Source: Mucilaginibacter psychrotolerans
Lineage (GTDB): Bacteria > Bacteroidota > Bacteroidia > Sphingobacteriales > Sphingobacteriaceae
NCBI RefSeq assembly: GCF_004519315.1
Contig: NZ_SOZE01000007.1
Span: 1 to 64,000, forward strand
DNA: 64,000 nt
Direction: 5' to 3'
Below, piece after piece: positions 52,763-62,143 of this stretch. The translations under genes were made by a program, and so were the position numbers. Below the pieces are notes generated by a model. The model did no database searches. It was not told the origin of the DNA and saw nothing but the letters and a program-made list of their open reading frames with translations. Position 1 is the stretch's first letter, and each line of letters opens with the position of its first letter.

Positions 52763-53545
52763 CTAATTGCTCAACGCCAGCCTTATGGTATCTGCCTGCA
52801 TAGCCGTGAAAATACCGTAGCCATTGGTGATGTTGCCTGGCGGGTTATTTAGTTGCTGCGAGTTGGTATTGGTATTGCTGGTGAGGATATCCACGTACTC
52901 CTTATTTACGGTATAAAGTATGGCACTGTAGTTCCCTGCATACCTGAACGGGCGGTAAGGCACATCGTAATAGGCGGCTTGCTTGGCGTTGATAGTAAAA
53001 TTGGATGGGTAATTGCCGTTGCCATTGGCGTACTGGTTGGCCTCATCGTATTTGAATACCAGCACGTGGTAAATCGAATCGGGGTTGTTCCAGGTGAACC
53101 TTATGGCCGTAGAATCAGATTCGGCCGGGCTAGCGCCAACCAGTATGGCAAATTTGGTTTTAGAGGCGGTATAACCCGTGGTTGCAGCAGGCATTATGCT
53201 ACCCGCAGATACGACCAGGTTTTTATAAGTAAACTGTAACGTATAGGTTTTGCCGGTTTGTAAAAAGGTAGAATCGGCATAGGTGTAATTGCCTATAGTG
53301 GTTTCGGTTAGCTGCACGGTTTGTGCGCCATCGCTCAACTGTAATTGCAAACCACCAATGCGTGGGCCATAGGCGGCGGTATCGCTAAAGGCTTTTTGCT
53401 CGTACACGTTAACTTTTATGGGGTGCCCCATTACCAGGTAGCTGATAATTACCGGCCGCTCGGCAACGCTTGTGGTGCTATCCTTTTGGCAGGCCGAAAA
53501 CAAGACGGCAAACAATATGATGCTATATATAATTCTCTTTACCAT
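52763..53545 (-). CDS. DUF4249-type lipoprotein, TonB-receptor partner
   Basis: A 260-residue lipoprotein (signal ending VLFSAC). Beta-rich with early ERPVIISYLVMGHPIKVNVYEQKAF, which matches the start of DUF4249 proteins, then IGGLQLQLSDG and YTLQFTYKNLVVSAGSIMPA. Members are normally encoded directly behind TonB receptors with carboxypeptidase-like domains, as here: its ATG overlaps the receptor stop codon by one base (TAATG). It probably sits on the outer membrane as a lid or ligand-binding partner. Ligand unknown. Confidence 0.82.
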   Translation of the reverse strand: MVKRIIYSIILFAVLFSACQKDSTTSVAERPVIISYLVMGHPIKVNVYEQKAFSDTAAYGPRIGGLQLQLSDGAQTVQLTETTIGNYTYADSTFLQTGKTYTLQFTYKNLVVSAGSIMPAATTGYTASKTKFAILVGASPAESDSTAIRFTWNNPDSIYHVLVFKYDEANQYANGNGNYPSNFTINAKQAAYYDVPYRPFRYAGNYSAILYTVNKEYVDILTSNTNTNSQQLNNPPGNITNGYGIFTAMQADTIRLALSN

Positions 53546-56379
53546 TATTTCAGTTTCAGGTTAAGGGTGATATTGGGCGTAAGGCCCAGGTATTTTACAG
53601 TAGTGGTAATCACCTGGTTGCCGCGGATATAATACTCGTTGTACCATGTATTGCGGTGGTTGTACACATTGAACAGCGAGAAACTGATGCTGCCTATTTT
53701 TGTGGCGTCGGTCTTGAGCAAATCATAAGTGGCAGATAGGTCCAGACGATGATAGGCAGGCAAGCGTTCGCCATTTTTGGTACTTACCGATAGGTAAGTG
53801 ATTTTGTTGCCATCGAGCGTATTAACGTTATACACACCGGCAGGCGCGGTGTAAGGGTGCCCGGTACTGAAGATAAAGGTTGCTGCAAAGCTCCAGCGTT
53901 GCAGGTGGTACATGTTTACCGATTTAAACTCGTGTCTGATATCCTGCGCAGCAGAAAAATATTCGGTTCCGTAGACATCAAACTTGTTTTTGGCCTCGGC
54001 CAGGGTGTAACTTACCCAACCGGTGTACACTCCGGTTTTCTTTTGCAATAAAAACTCGATGCCTTTTGCATAGCCGCTGCCATTGTAAAAGTTCTCGGTG
54101 ACGGTAGTGGTGGTGCCTCCGCCGCCCATAAGCCCGCCGAAACCGCCACCGCCGGCTGTGCCGCCGCCCAACTGGCGTATAGAATACTCGGTAAGGCCGC
54201 TGAGTTTCTTGTAATAACCCTCTACATCAAAAAGGAACTTTGAGGTTTCGTAGCTGACCCCGGCTATAAAATGGTCGGATACCCCTACCGGAATATTGCT
54301 GCCATTGGCCAGCACCCAAAAGTTGCGGTCGCCGCCGCTTACATCCTCCCGTATTACCCTATTGGTAAACTGGTAAAACCTGCCTGTGGCGCCTTTAAGG
54401 TTGATGCGATCTGTAACGTGGTAAATGGCCGATAACCTTGGCTCATAGTAAAATTTACCAGTAGGCGAAAAATAAGTGCTACGGATACCCGGCTGTATGT
54501 GCCAGTGGTCGTTCGGTTCGTATTCTAACTCCGCGTAACCGCCTGCGGTAGAACCGCTGTTATGCTGGTTGATGAGTGTTGTGGTATCGTTCTGCAGGTA
54601 AGTATAATCGATTTTTACGTTGGAGTTGAAGCCGCCGAACAGCACTTTTATTTTTGATGCTGCATTCCACTCCCAATCGGTTTTGATACCCGCATCTTTC
54701 AAACGGTTATTTTCTAACATTCCACTATTGATGGTAGTGGTGGTAGCACTATCCGTAATTGTACCGTTGGTGCCACGGTCGCGGTCGCTAAAGAAGCTGG
54801 AATAGCTAAGCACCGTATTGCCGAATAATTTCCGGCTCGGGCTGCTGGTCCATTTTACGCTGGTACCAAAGTTACCATAGTGCGTATCATCGCTGATGTT
54901 AAGCGTACCGCCCGATGAGGTGAGGAAGGACGGCAAGGTCATCTCCCGGCTGTTATCCAGACGGTCGGTACCGTTGTACATACTCCAGCTAAATGAATTC
55001 TTGCTTGATGGCGACCAGGTGAACTTGGTATTTAAATCGTAAAAGTAAGAAGAGGGCGTAGTTTGGTTATTGAAACCGCCGCCGCCAAAACCGCCGCCAC
55101 TTGGGCCGCCGCCGCCACCCGGACCACCCCTGGTAGCACCACCGCCAGTATTGGCCGTACTGCTGTTAAACTGCCCGAACAACTTATTATACAATGGCCC
55201 CTGGTACGAGCGCCTGATGGCTATCAGTGCGGACGCGTTGGAGCCCACCGGCGTTTCGGCATAAACGTTGGTGCTGAGCAAACTGATATCGCCGCCGATA
55301 TTCACTTCTTTTTTGTTACCATCCTTGCCGCGCACCTCGGTAACGCTGGATAAGCGACCGCCGTATTTGGCAGAGAAACCACCTTTGTAAAGTTCCACAT
55401 CGCGCACCGCATTACTATTGAACGCGCTGAAGAAACCGTACAAGTGATCTACCTGGTAAATGGTAAAACCATCAAAGGTAACCAGGTTCTGATCGGGCGT
55501 GCCGCCACGTACGTAGATGCCCGATGAGGATTCGTTGGTAGCTGCAACGCCCGGCATCAGCTGGAACGCGCGCATGATATCCTTTTCGCCTATATTGGGC
55601 AGCTTATCCAATAAGGCAGGCGTAAGCTGTATAACACTTACCTTTTTACTATCGGTATTGAGTACCCCCTTCTTTTTACCGGTGATGACCACCTGGCTAA
55701 GCGCATTCAACGATGGATAAAGCGAGAAATTAACGCCGCCCTTTACGCTGCTGCTGTCCAGCCGAAACACATCGGGTTGGTACCCTATGAAAGATACATC
55801 AACCAGGGAGGTATCTGATGGGATATTGAGGATGGTAAAATTGCCGCTGGTATTGGTTAGCGCGCTCAACTCTGTTCCCCGGATGCGAACGCTGGCTCCG
55901 GGCAGCGATTCGCCTGTTTTTTGGTCGGTAATGCGGCCGGTTAGGGCAAACATGTAATGCTTTGGCGGCGCAGCGGGTGGGGGTATAATCGCTGGCTTAA
56001 AATTGCGGGCCGTTTGGTTAAGCTCGTACTTGAGCTTCAGGCGGGGCAAATCATCGGGTTGCTGTAGTATGTAAATGGTACCGTCGTTCTCAATCCAATA
56101 TTGCAGATGGTTCTCTTTGCACACAAATTTGAACACTTTGGCCAACGACTCATCGAAGAAGTGTTCAGTGATATCCATCTGCACCAGCGAATCGCGCTCG
56201 AAAACGATGGCGAGATCGTAGTTAGCCGCAAGGGTATCCATCATCTGGTCCAGCGTGCAGGTAAAAAAATGGTCGATTTTGATCTTTTTGAGTTTTTCGC
56301 GGGTGTTTTGGTGTTGCCCGTAGGCAACCGCACTCATCAAAATAAACAGCAGCGTGTAACGTAGTTTTCTATCCATCAA
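53545..56379 (-). CDS. TonB-dependent receptor with STN and carboxypeptidase-regulatory domains
   Basis: A 944-residue outer-membrane receptor. After the signal peptide (ending AYGQ) comes an STN-type domain at about 35-106 (DHFFTCTLDQMMDTLAAN ... TIYILQQ). A CarboxypepD_reg-like domain follows at about 144-230 (ALTGRITDQKTGESLPGASVRI), then the plug (VVITGKKKG ... GIYVRGGTPDQNLVTFDG) and the barrel ending LGLTPNITLNLKLK. Two glycine-rich tracts are inserted, at residues 409-436 and 738-755. STN domains in Bacteroidota often talk to FecR-type anti-sigma factors, but none is encoded nearby; the upstream neighbour is a LytTR regulator instead. Likely imports a siderophore, peptide or similar. 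Confidence 0.88.
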   Translation of the reverse strand: MMDRKLRYTLLFILMSAVAYGQHQNTREKLKKIKIDHFFTCTLDQMMDTLAANYDLAIVFERDSLVQMDITEHFFDESLAKVFKFVCKENHLQYWIENDGTIYILQQPDDLPRLKLKYELNQTARNFKPAIIPPPAAPPKHYMFALTGRITDQKTGESLPGASVRIRGTELSALTNTSGNFTILNIPSDTSLVDVSFIGYQPDVFRLDSSSVKGGVNFSLYPSLNALSQVVITGKKKGVLNTDSKKVSVIQLTPALLDKLPNIGEKDIMRAFQLMPGVAATNESSSGIYVRGGTPDQNLVTFDGFTIYQVDHLYGFFSAFNSNAVRDVELYKGGFSAKYGGRLSSVTEVRGKDGNKKEVNIGGDISLLSTNVYAETPVGSNASALIAIRRSYQGPLYNKLFGQFNSSTANTGGGATRGGPGGGGGPSGGGFGGGGFNNQTTPSSYFYDLNTKFTWSPSSKNSFSWSMYNGTDRLDNSREMTLPSFLTSSGGTLNISDDTHYGNFGTSVKWTSSPSRKLFGNTVLSYSSFFSDRDRGTNGTITDSATTTTINSGMLENNRLKDAGIKTDWEWNAASKIKVLFGGFNSNVKIDYTYLQNDTTTLINQHNSGSTAGGYAELEYEPNDHWHIQPGIRSTYFSPTGKFYYEPRLSAIYHVTDRINLKGATGRFYQFTNRVIREDVSGGDRNFWVLANGSNIPVGVSDHFIAGVSYETSKFLFDVEGYYKKLSGLTEYSIRQLGGGTAGGGGFGGLMGGGGTTTTVTENFYNGSGYAKGIEFLLQKKTGVYTGWVSYTLAEAKNKFDVYGTEYFSAAQDIRHEFKSVNMYHLQRWSFAATFIFSTGHPYTAPAGVYNVNTLDGNKITYLSVSTKNGERLPAYHRLDLSATYDLLKTDATKIGSISFSLFNVYNHRNTWYNEYYIRGNQVITTTVKYLGLTPNITLNLKLK

Positions 56380-56490
56380 ATTAACATGATGCTGCTAATT
56401 TGGATGATGGATACCTGCCTATCAAATAAAAGAGATGAAGCGGGGTATTGTATAGACCAATGGGGAGATTGGGGGAGGAATATTCCAGGC

Positions 56491-56616
56491 CGTCATGCCG
56501 AATTTATTTCGGCACCCCACACGGCAGCTCATAAGCTTTGCATTCGTGGCTGTGCATCCCCGGCTTTGCAATCGTTGATTTTTATGATGGGGTGCTGAAA
56601 AAATTTCAGCATGACG
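56491..56616. repeat. Palindromic repeat of the GTCATGCCGAA type
   Basis: CGTCATGCCGAATTTATTTCGGCACCCCAC pairs with GATGGGGTGCTGAAA...TTTCAGCATGACG, with each arm carrying its own small hairpin. A GAGAGTTTTATT follows. Remnants of the same type lie at 44023-44093. It separates the response regulator from the TonB receptor. Confidence 0.75.
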
Positions 56617-56639
56617 AGAGTTTTATTGGTTAGTGGCGC

Positions 56640-57350
56640 CTAAAATACTTTCCCCGTCATTCGGCTGATCACATCGCGGTAGTTATCGGTATAAGGCACT
56701 TCCACATCGTTCAGTTTAATACGCCCCTTACGTACCGATTGCACATAGCCGAGGTTTACGATGTATGATTTATGGGTACGGAAGAACTGGTCGGCAGGAA
56801 GTTGTTCTTCCAACGCTTTAATGGTAATGCGCGACAACAGCGGCTTGGCCACGCCCGTACGGTGCAGCTTAACGTAATCTTTAAGACCTTCTATGTAGGT
56901 AATTTCGCCATGGTTTATGCGCACCAGGTTATAATCGGCATATACAAACAGGTGATCGCGGTTGCGTTCGGGCGCTGCGGCTGCCGGCTTGTTATGCATA
57001 TCGTAAAGGTGCAGGGCCTTGTTGCAAGCTTTCAGGAAACGCTCCAGGGGCACTGGCTTCAGCAGGTAATCTACCACATCCAGTTCGAAGCCATCCAGCG
57101 CAAATTCGTGGTGGGCAGTTATAAAAATTACCATGGGCTTTTGCGCCAGGCTTTTGATAAACTGCAGCCCGGTGATGCCCGGCATTTGTATGTCGCAAAA
57201 TATCAGGTCAACCGCTTCAGTTCGCAGTACCTCCATGGCCTGCGCAGCCGAGCGGCAACTGGCTACCAATTGCAGGCGTGGCACCTGTTGCAAATTATCT
57301 GCTAAAAGCTCGAGGGCAAGGGGTTCGTCGTCAATAATTATACACCGCAT
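56640..57350 (-). CDS. LytTR-family response regulator
   Basis: A 236-residue regulator from the ATG at 57350 (MRCIIIDDEP); the frame's extra six residues upstream are not needed. The receiver domain has Asp7/Asp8, phosphoacceptor Asp53 (FCDIQMPG) and a conserved Lys in LLKPVPLERF. The C-terminal LytTR DNA-binding domain (about 135-236) includes GLKDYVKLH and FFRTHKSYIVNL. It is encoded divergently from its likely partner kinase at 57509, with 158 bp between, and upstream of the TonB receptor on the same strand. Confidence 0.92.
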   Translation of the reverse strand: MRCIIIDDEPLALELLADNLQQVPRLQLVASCRSAAQAMEVLRTEAVDLIFCDIQMPGITGLQFIKSLAQKPMVIFITAHHEFALDGFELDVVDYLLKPVPLERFLKACNKALHLYDMHNKPAAAAPERNRDHLFVYADYNLVRINHGEITYIEGLKDYVKLHRTGVAKPLLSRITIKALEEQLPADQFFRTHKSYIVNLGYVQSVRKGRIKLNDVEVPYTDNYRDVISRMTGKVF

Positions 57351-57508
57351 ATCTACCTGTACAAGCATTAGGGGCTTGCATTATCCAAAGAAACAGTATG
57401 CCGCGCGAATTATTATTTTTTTAACATTATTTAACGCGTTTGGTCTCGTCAATGAGGCCATTGGTCGAGTGTTTTTGCGGATTATTGCATTTCAAGCTAT
57501 TTTGCCCT

Positions 57509-58597
57509 ATGAACAAGCCAAACTATAAGCCCTGGGTATATAATTTGCTGCCGGTGCTGGCGTGGTTCCTGCTGTTGGTGCTGCCTTTCGTAAACGGGCC
57601 GCCCAACATGCCCGAATGGATGCGGCACCATTTCGTAACTAATATCGTTACGTCGAACATCGTGTTGCTGGCGCTGTTCTACATCAATACTTACCTGCTG
57701 TATCCTTTGATCCAAAAACGCGGATGGTTCACCTACTTTTGCCTGCTCGCAGCACTGCTGGCTTGTTACTGGGTTTACTGGTTCATCTTCAGAGGACTGC
57801 CGCCACAGACGGCTGCGGAAGAACTGGCCCGGCAACGCTGGGAACAATCGTTGCACCCGGGGCAAAAAATGAATTTCGGACCGATGCGGGGCGGACCTGG
57901 CATGTTCATGCCCATACTTTCGCCATTTATTGCTTTGCTGTGCAGCTTTTGCTACCGCATTATATTGGATAACAATGCACGCCAGCAATTGGTAAAAGAG
58001 CGGGAAACCATACACTTGCGTACCGAGCTTAACTTTTTGCGTTCGCAGATAAACCCGCATTTTTTGTTCAATGTACTGAATAACCTCACTTCATTGGCCC
58101 GCAAAAAATCCGACAAGATAGAGCCTGCCATCATGAACCTTTCGCAATTGATGCGCTACATGCTTTACGAAAGCGACGACAACCGCGTACCGCTGGATAA
58201 AGAAATAGCCTACCTCAAAAGCTATATAGAATTGCAATTGCTTAGGTTTGGCGATGAGGTAAGCGTAAAAATGGAGCTGGACAGTAGCCATCCTGGCCTC
58301 AACATCGGCCCTATGTTGCTGATATCCCTGGTAGAGAATGCCTTTAAACACGGCACCGATGGGGTGGGCCAATCTGTGATCAACATCGTGTTGAATCTTT
58401 CTACAAATCAGCGGTTGCTTTACTTCACCATTATCAACGATGTAAAAAAGGGCGAGAAAGCAGCGGAGGCCCGCGAAGGTATCGGCCTCAAGAACCTCAA
58501 ACGGCGACTGGATATTTTGTATCCCGGCAAGCACCAACTGGTTATTACCGACGATGGCGCGATATTTTCGGCTATGCTGGAACTGCAACTCGCATAA
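57509..58597 (+). CDS. LytS-type sensor histidine kinase
   Basis: A 362-residue membrane kinase from the ATG at 57509, where the first membrane helix begins soon after; a longer frame to 57440 is not supported. Three or four N-terminal hydrophobic helices (residues 11-150) with an unusual Met/Gly/Pro-rich loop (GPMRGGPGMFMP) precede a linker helix. The His_kinase domain reads FLRSQINPHFLFN with phosphoacceptor His184, followed by ATPase motifs LLISLVENAFKHG and GIGLKNLKRRL. No extracellular sensor domain is present, so the signal may be sensed in the membrane. It should phosphorylate the LytTR regulator next door. Confidence 0.92.
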   Translation: MNKPNYKPWVYNLLPVLAWFLLLVLPFVNGPPNMPEWMRHHFVTNIVTSNIVLLALFYINTYLLYPLIQKRGWFTYFCLLAALLACYWVYWFIFRGLPPQTAAEELARQRWEQSLHPGQKMNFGPMRGGPGMFMPILSPFIALLCSFCYRIILDNNARQQLVKERETIHLRTELNFLRSQINPHFLFNVLNNLTSLARKKSDKIEPAIMNLSQLMRYMLYESDDNRVPLDKEIAYLKSYIELQLLRFGDEVSVKMELDSSHPGLNIGPMLLISLVENAFKHGTDGVGQSVINIVLNLSTNQRLLYFTIINDVKKGEKAAEAREGIGLKNLKRRLDILYPGKHQLVITDDGAIFSAMLELQLA

Positions 58598-58719
58598 AAC
58601 CGCTTTATGTTTACAGCTTTATTACCCTTCAATACGCTTAAAGTTTACCTTTGTTGCTTATAATGTGATATATTTGAGTATTGCATGCAAACATTGGTTT
58701 GCCCCGTAAATAAAACACC

Positions 58720-58941
58720 ATGAAACACGACGAGGTAGTTGCAGCGCTTAAAGTTATTGCCGAAAAAGGCATGGCTATCCACATCAGCAAGGAAGACCTT
58801 AAAGATTTGAGGGCCTACAACCTGATAGATATTGCCAAAGGTGCCGAGAACGACCGCTCGCCGGCCTGCACCTTAACCAAAAAAGGAAGAGTGATGCTTA
58901 AGGCAAACACCAAACCCAAACCCGCAAGTCCGGAAGATTAA
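58720..58941 (+). CDS. Small hypothetical protein
   Basis: A 73-residue cytosolic protein that I do not recognise. Two predicted helices (DEVVAALKVIAEKG, KEDLKDLRAYNLIDIAKG) and a short basic segment (TLTKKGRVMLKAN) give a winged-helix-like look, and the Pro/Lys tail is disordered. Codon use resembles its neighbours. Its stop overlaps the stop of the convergent membrane gene by four bases. Confidence 0.65.
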   Translation: MKHDEVVAALKVIAEKGMAIHISKEDLKDLRAYNLIDIAKGAENDRSPACTLTKKGRVMLKANTKPKPASPED

Positions 58942-59630
58942 GCACCTACGCCAATTAACATCAGGCGTTTGTAAAACAGCGTAAATAATACCGCGGCAAG
59001 CAACGTATGCAAGGTTATCAGCAACGGTGTACCCATAACCCAAGGTGTAGCCAGCAAACCGTCATTCAGTAGTGAATTAAGCAAGGTTAGCACGTAGCTT
59101 AATATAAACACCAGCGGCAACGTTAAAAAACCCAATAAGTACAGCCAGGTATATTTGTTAGTGATACTACGGTAAGCTTTCATAATTGGCGGCAAGCCCA
59201 ATGCCAGCAAAACAGCCGAACATAGGCATACCATTTGCCCATGACTTAAAATGTCTTTAAGCAAGTGCCGCGTTACCAGCATCTCGTCGCCGCCGCCCAT
59301 CATGGCCTGGCTGATGCGCCCGAAAGGAATGTTTGCGAATATAAACGCAAAACCCAAGGCCCGCATTTTGGCATTTGCAGCATACAGCCAATACATCCCC
59401 AGCCACATCAGCATGAAAGAAAAAACAGGACCAGCGAGGGTAGCCACCCAGGATAAGGGGTGGGCTTTTTCGCAATCGGCACATAGCTGCCACACGTTGA
59501 AGTCGCGGGTGCCAAAGGCGCCGCAGATGATGCGGCCCGTGGTGATATGTACAAGTTCGTGCAGTTCGAGCATCAGCAATACCAGTAGCAGGAAAGAAAT
59601 AATATAGGAGAACGAAAGTTTGATACGCAT
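58938..59630 (-). CDS. Putative membrane zinc metalloprotease (HExxH)
   Basis: A 230-residue protein with about six hydrophobic helices. The first helix carries LELHELVH with a zinc-protease HExxH motif at residues 24-28, followed by ATLAGPVFSFMLMW, reminiscent of the M50 site-2 protease fold. No NxxPxxxLDG motif is obvious, so the third ligand is uncertain. A Cys-rich loop (LCADCEKAHP, residues 49-58) could bind metal. Without a recognised full family match it may instead be an inactive M50-like protein. Monocistronic or grouped with the START gene 66 bp upstream. Confidence 0.6.
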   Translation of the reverse strand: MRIKLSFSYIISFLLLVLLMLELHELVHITTGRIICGAFGTRDFNVWQLCADCEKAHPLSWVATLAGPVFSFMLMWLGMYWLYAANAKMRALGFAFIFANIPFGRISQAMMGGGDEMLVTRHLLKDILSHGQMVCLCSAVLLALGLPPIMKAYRSITNKYTWLYLLGFLTLPLVFILSYVLTLLNSLLNDGLLATPWVMGTPLLITLHTLLAAVLFTLFYKRLMLIGVGA

Positions 59631-59696
59631 GATAAGGTGATAATGGCCTGAGACACCATTTTACCAACTAAGGTTACACCTGATAAAGCGCACTTA

Positions 59697-60335
59697 TTAA
59701 TCTTTGATGAAACTCGCCCCTTGCGCATATTCGGGTTTTTGCAGTTGCTTTTTCAAGCCCTGGAAACTATTCATGGGGCCTTGCGTGGCCAGCAGATTTA
59801 TGAGCCAGGCCGGGATATTGCCGGCAGGGTCTACCATTAGGGTGTAAAGCACCCTTACTTTGCCTTTTGCTAAGGGGCTAATCACCCACTCACCTTTTGA
59901 GGCGGTAATCCGTACGATATCATCTTTTACGGGCACAAAACCGGCTACGGCGGGGCCATCAACGGTAACTACTTTGGTTTCGGCGTTTTGGCGCACGGTG
60001 AGGTGAGCAACAAAATCGCGGTTAGTAGCGGGCCAGGGTACGTCAATCTCCGAATAATAATAAAGCTCGGCAGGCGACACCTGTTTGATAAGCGTACACG
60101 ATTTAGTGTGCGAGACCCAGTCGGGGCAGCCCTTTACATCAAGCAACACCTTTACCAGCTGCGATAGCGAGGCATCCAGCTCGGCATCTACTTTAATGGC
60201 CTTAAATTTCGAGCCATTCACCAGGCTGGTGTACACTTTTATGCCGTCTTTCTCGGTCTTCAGTTTCCAGTCGTATTGAGCCGCAGCGGGGGATATCTTG
60301 AACAGGAGTAAAAAAATGGCTATGTACTTATGCAT
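59697..60335 (-). CDS. Secreted START-domain lipid-binding protein
   Basis: A 212-residue exported protein with signal peptide ending AAAQ. One START domain covers almost all of it: YDWKLKTEKDGIKVYTSLVNGSKFKAIK, VLLDVKGCPDWVSHTKS, YYYSEIDVPWPATNRDFVAH and RVLYTLMVDPAGNIPAWLIN. START folds enclose a lipid or sterol in a deep cavity; bacterial secreted members are little studied. The lipid and partners are unknown. Confidence 0.87.
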   Translation of the reverse strand: MHKYIAIFLLLFKISPAAAQYDWKLKTEKDGIKVYTSLVNGSKFKAIKVDAELDASLSQLVKVLLDVKGCPDWVSHTKSCTLIKQVSPAELYYYSEIDVPWPATNRDFVAHLTVRQNAETKVVTVDGPAVAGFVPVKDDIVRITASKGEWVISPLAKGKVRVLYTLMVDPAGNIPAWLINLLATQGPMNSFQGLKKQLQKPEYAQGASFIKD

Positions 60336-60492
60336 TGGTGGGCCTCAATTATAAAGGCAGCAAATTTAAGGTTATAACATATATAGCGTAAGTGCAGCAG
60401 GTAATTATGACAAACCACAGGCAAATTGCAGGGGATTTATCACCAAAAGTATAAACCTTTCAGGCAATCTCTGTGTTTCTCGCTTTTACGTG

Positions 60493-60517
60493 CTTTGTGG
60501 TAAAACTTACCACAAAG
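60493..60517. repeat. Perfect 11-bp-stem inverted repeat
   Basis: CTTTGTGGTAA and TTACCACAAAG around three bases, in the 253-bp gap between the START and GDYXXLXY genes. No T-run follows, so it is more likely a binding site or relic than a terminator. Confidence 0.5.
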
Positions 60518-60588
60518 TCCCAAGGAATTTTACTTTGTTGTTTAACTTCGCTTTTAATTCTGATACAACCGCCCTAAAACACCAAAAC

Positions 60589-61086
60589 TTATTTAATAAG
60601 CCGGTACTGCTCGTTATACAACCCTTCTAAAACGCTGTTGCCTGCATCATCAACCTTTAATGCTCCATATCTGGCGGCTTCGAAACGCTTGCCTTGCCCC
60701 TCCTGAAAAAAGTATGCTTCCGCGCCGAGGTGTATATTGGCGAAATAACTGTTGCCGCTAAAGAAGTATTTAATGGCCATCTCGCCGGGTGCAAGGGGTT
60801 TCAACTCATTCTGTAACCGGAGTTTTTGGCCAACGCCATGTGCATCCACCTTAACTATGCAATAACCTCTTTTGGTTATATTTGCGTGCGGCGGCAAATC
60901 GTCTATTTTATAAGCGAGGCTCATGTAGTCGCCCTGCATAATCGAGCGCGGGTCTACAGGTTTTAGCTCCAGCAATACCCGCTTGCCTGCGCTCAGCGTT
61001 TTTTCTTTAGCGACAATGCTCCAATTGAAATAGCCCAGCAACAGCAGCAGGTTGATGAATATGATGATGTACTTAGTTTTGCTCAT
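60589..61086 (-). CDS. GDYXXLXY-domain membrane-anchored protein
   Basis: A 165-residue protein with one N-terminal membrane helix (IIIFINLLLLLGYFNWS) and an extracytoplasmic part holding the family motif QGDYMSLAY (residues 51-59), preceded by LELKPVDPRSI. The family is regularly encoded with DUF2157 and DUF4401 genes, as here, and its function is unknown. The start overlaps the end of the DUF4401 gene by 14 bases, so translation is coupled. Confidence 0.85.
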   Translation of the reverse strand: MSKTKYIIIFINLLLLLGYFNWSIVAKEKTLSAGKRVLLELKPVDPRSIMQGDYMSLAYKIDDLPPHANITKRGYCIVKVDAHGVGQKLRLQNELKPLAPGEMAIKYFFSGNSYFANIHLGAEAYFFQEGQGKRFEAARYGALKVDDAGNSVLEGLYNEQYRLIK

Positions 61087-62143
61087 AACGTTTCAACTGT
61101 TTTTTTAGGATAAACCAAGCCAGAAAGAACAGCGCACCCGAAGCCATCATTATCTCCGATTTGATGAGCAGGGTGTAGCTAAGGTCGTAATAATACTGGC
61201 CGGTAAAATACACCAAAGCCACCAGGCCGGCTGCAATCCCCGTGCGATGGCCGGTATGGAAACTGAGGAAAACGATAAGCAAGGCCCCGCAAATAGCCGG
61301 CGCAAACACCGTAGATGCCAGCAAAATGCCGCCAAGCACGTAAACCATTAACTTATCTTTTGCCCTAAGCGCAAGAGCCCGCACTATGGCATATAATACA
61401 AACGCCGTTACCGCAATAATGATAAGCCCTGATATGAAATTATCCTGTAAGGAACTGCTGCGAAAATCAGCAACGCCCAGGTAGGCCAGTATAGCGATAA
61501 ACGAAAAAAGCAGGCCATTGCGCAAAGCCATGTAGCGGGCATTAAGCTGCGGATTTTGCGCTATCAGATCTGTTTCGTTCAAACACATCCAGGCGTAGCT
61601 CCAGGCCAACAGCAGGGTAAGCAAGTGCGTTATTTCATAAGCATCGTTTATCAAAACAAAGGCAAACAAACAACCCGAAGCCACCAGCACCGAAAAGAAA
61701 TTGTGCATATACCCCGATGTAACCACGCAGGTAATCACCGCCAATATCAACAATACGGTTGCAATGGCGTTGGCATCTACATGCAGCTGCACCATACCAA
61801 AAGCAATCATGCCAAAGCTGGCCAGGTAAGAGCTTATTAAAACGGTATCTAAAATGGTATTGGTTGATGTTTTGTTCAACCAGATGGCTCCCGCCATAAT
61901 CAACAACCCAACAAATATCGAGGCTTCGGATGCCTGGGTCAGCACCAGGCCCACAAAACCCAAAAAGAAAAAAGTGGCCAGCAAACCACCACCGATAGAC
62001 AGCAATTTAATGCCCAGGCCCTGGTAGGCCTCGGCATCGGCCGCCAGTTCCTTATCAATAGCTTCCCTGTTAATGGCCAACTCTTCGCCATGTAGCTCTG
62101 ATAAACGCTCTATCAGCCCATCTGTGTGGTTATTGGTTTGCAT
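61073..62143 (-). CDS. DUF4401 membrane protein
   Basis: A 356-residue protein: about 60 cytosolic residues, rich in Glu and Ala, then nine or ten hydrophobic helices (starting LLSIGGGLLATFFFLGFVGLVL). It matches the layout of DUF4401, which accompanies DUF2157. It overlaps both neighbours by 14 bases, showing a tightly coupled three-gene unit. Transport or envelope stress roles have been guessed for such sets, but nothing in the sequence decides. Confidence 0.8.
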   Translation of the reverse strand: MQTNNHTDGLIERLSELHGEELAINREAIDKELAADAEAYQGLGIKLLSIGGGLLATFFFLGFVGLVLTQASEASIFVGLLIMAGAIWLNKTSTNTILDTVLISSYLASFGMIAFGMVQLHVDANAIATVLLILAVITCVVTSGYMHNFFSVLVASGCLFAFVLINDAYEITHLLTLLLAWSYAWMCLNETDLIAQNPQLNARYMALRNGLLFSFIAILAYLGVADFRSSSLQDNFISGLIIIAVTAFVLYAIVRALALRAKDKLMVYVLGGILLASTVFAPAICGALLIVFLSFHTGHRTGIAAGLVALVYFTGQYYYDLSYTLLIKSEIMMASGALFFLAWFILKKQLKRYEQN

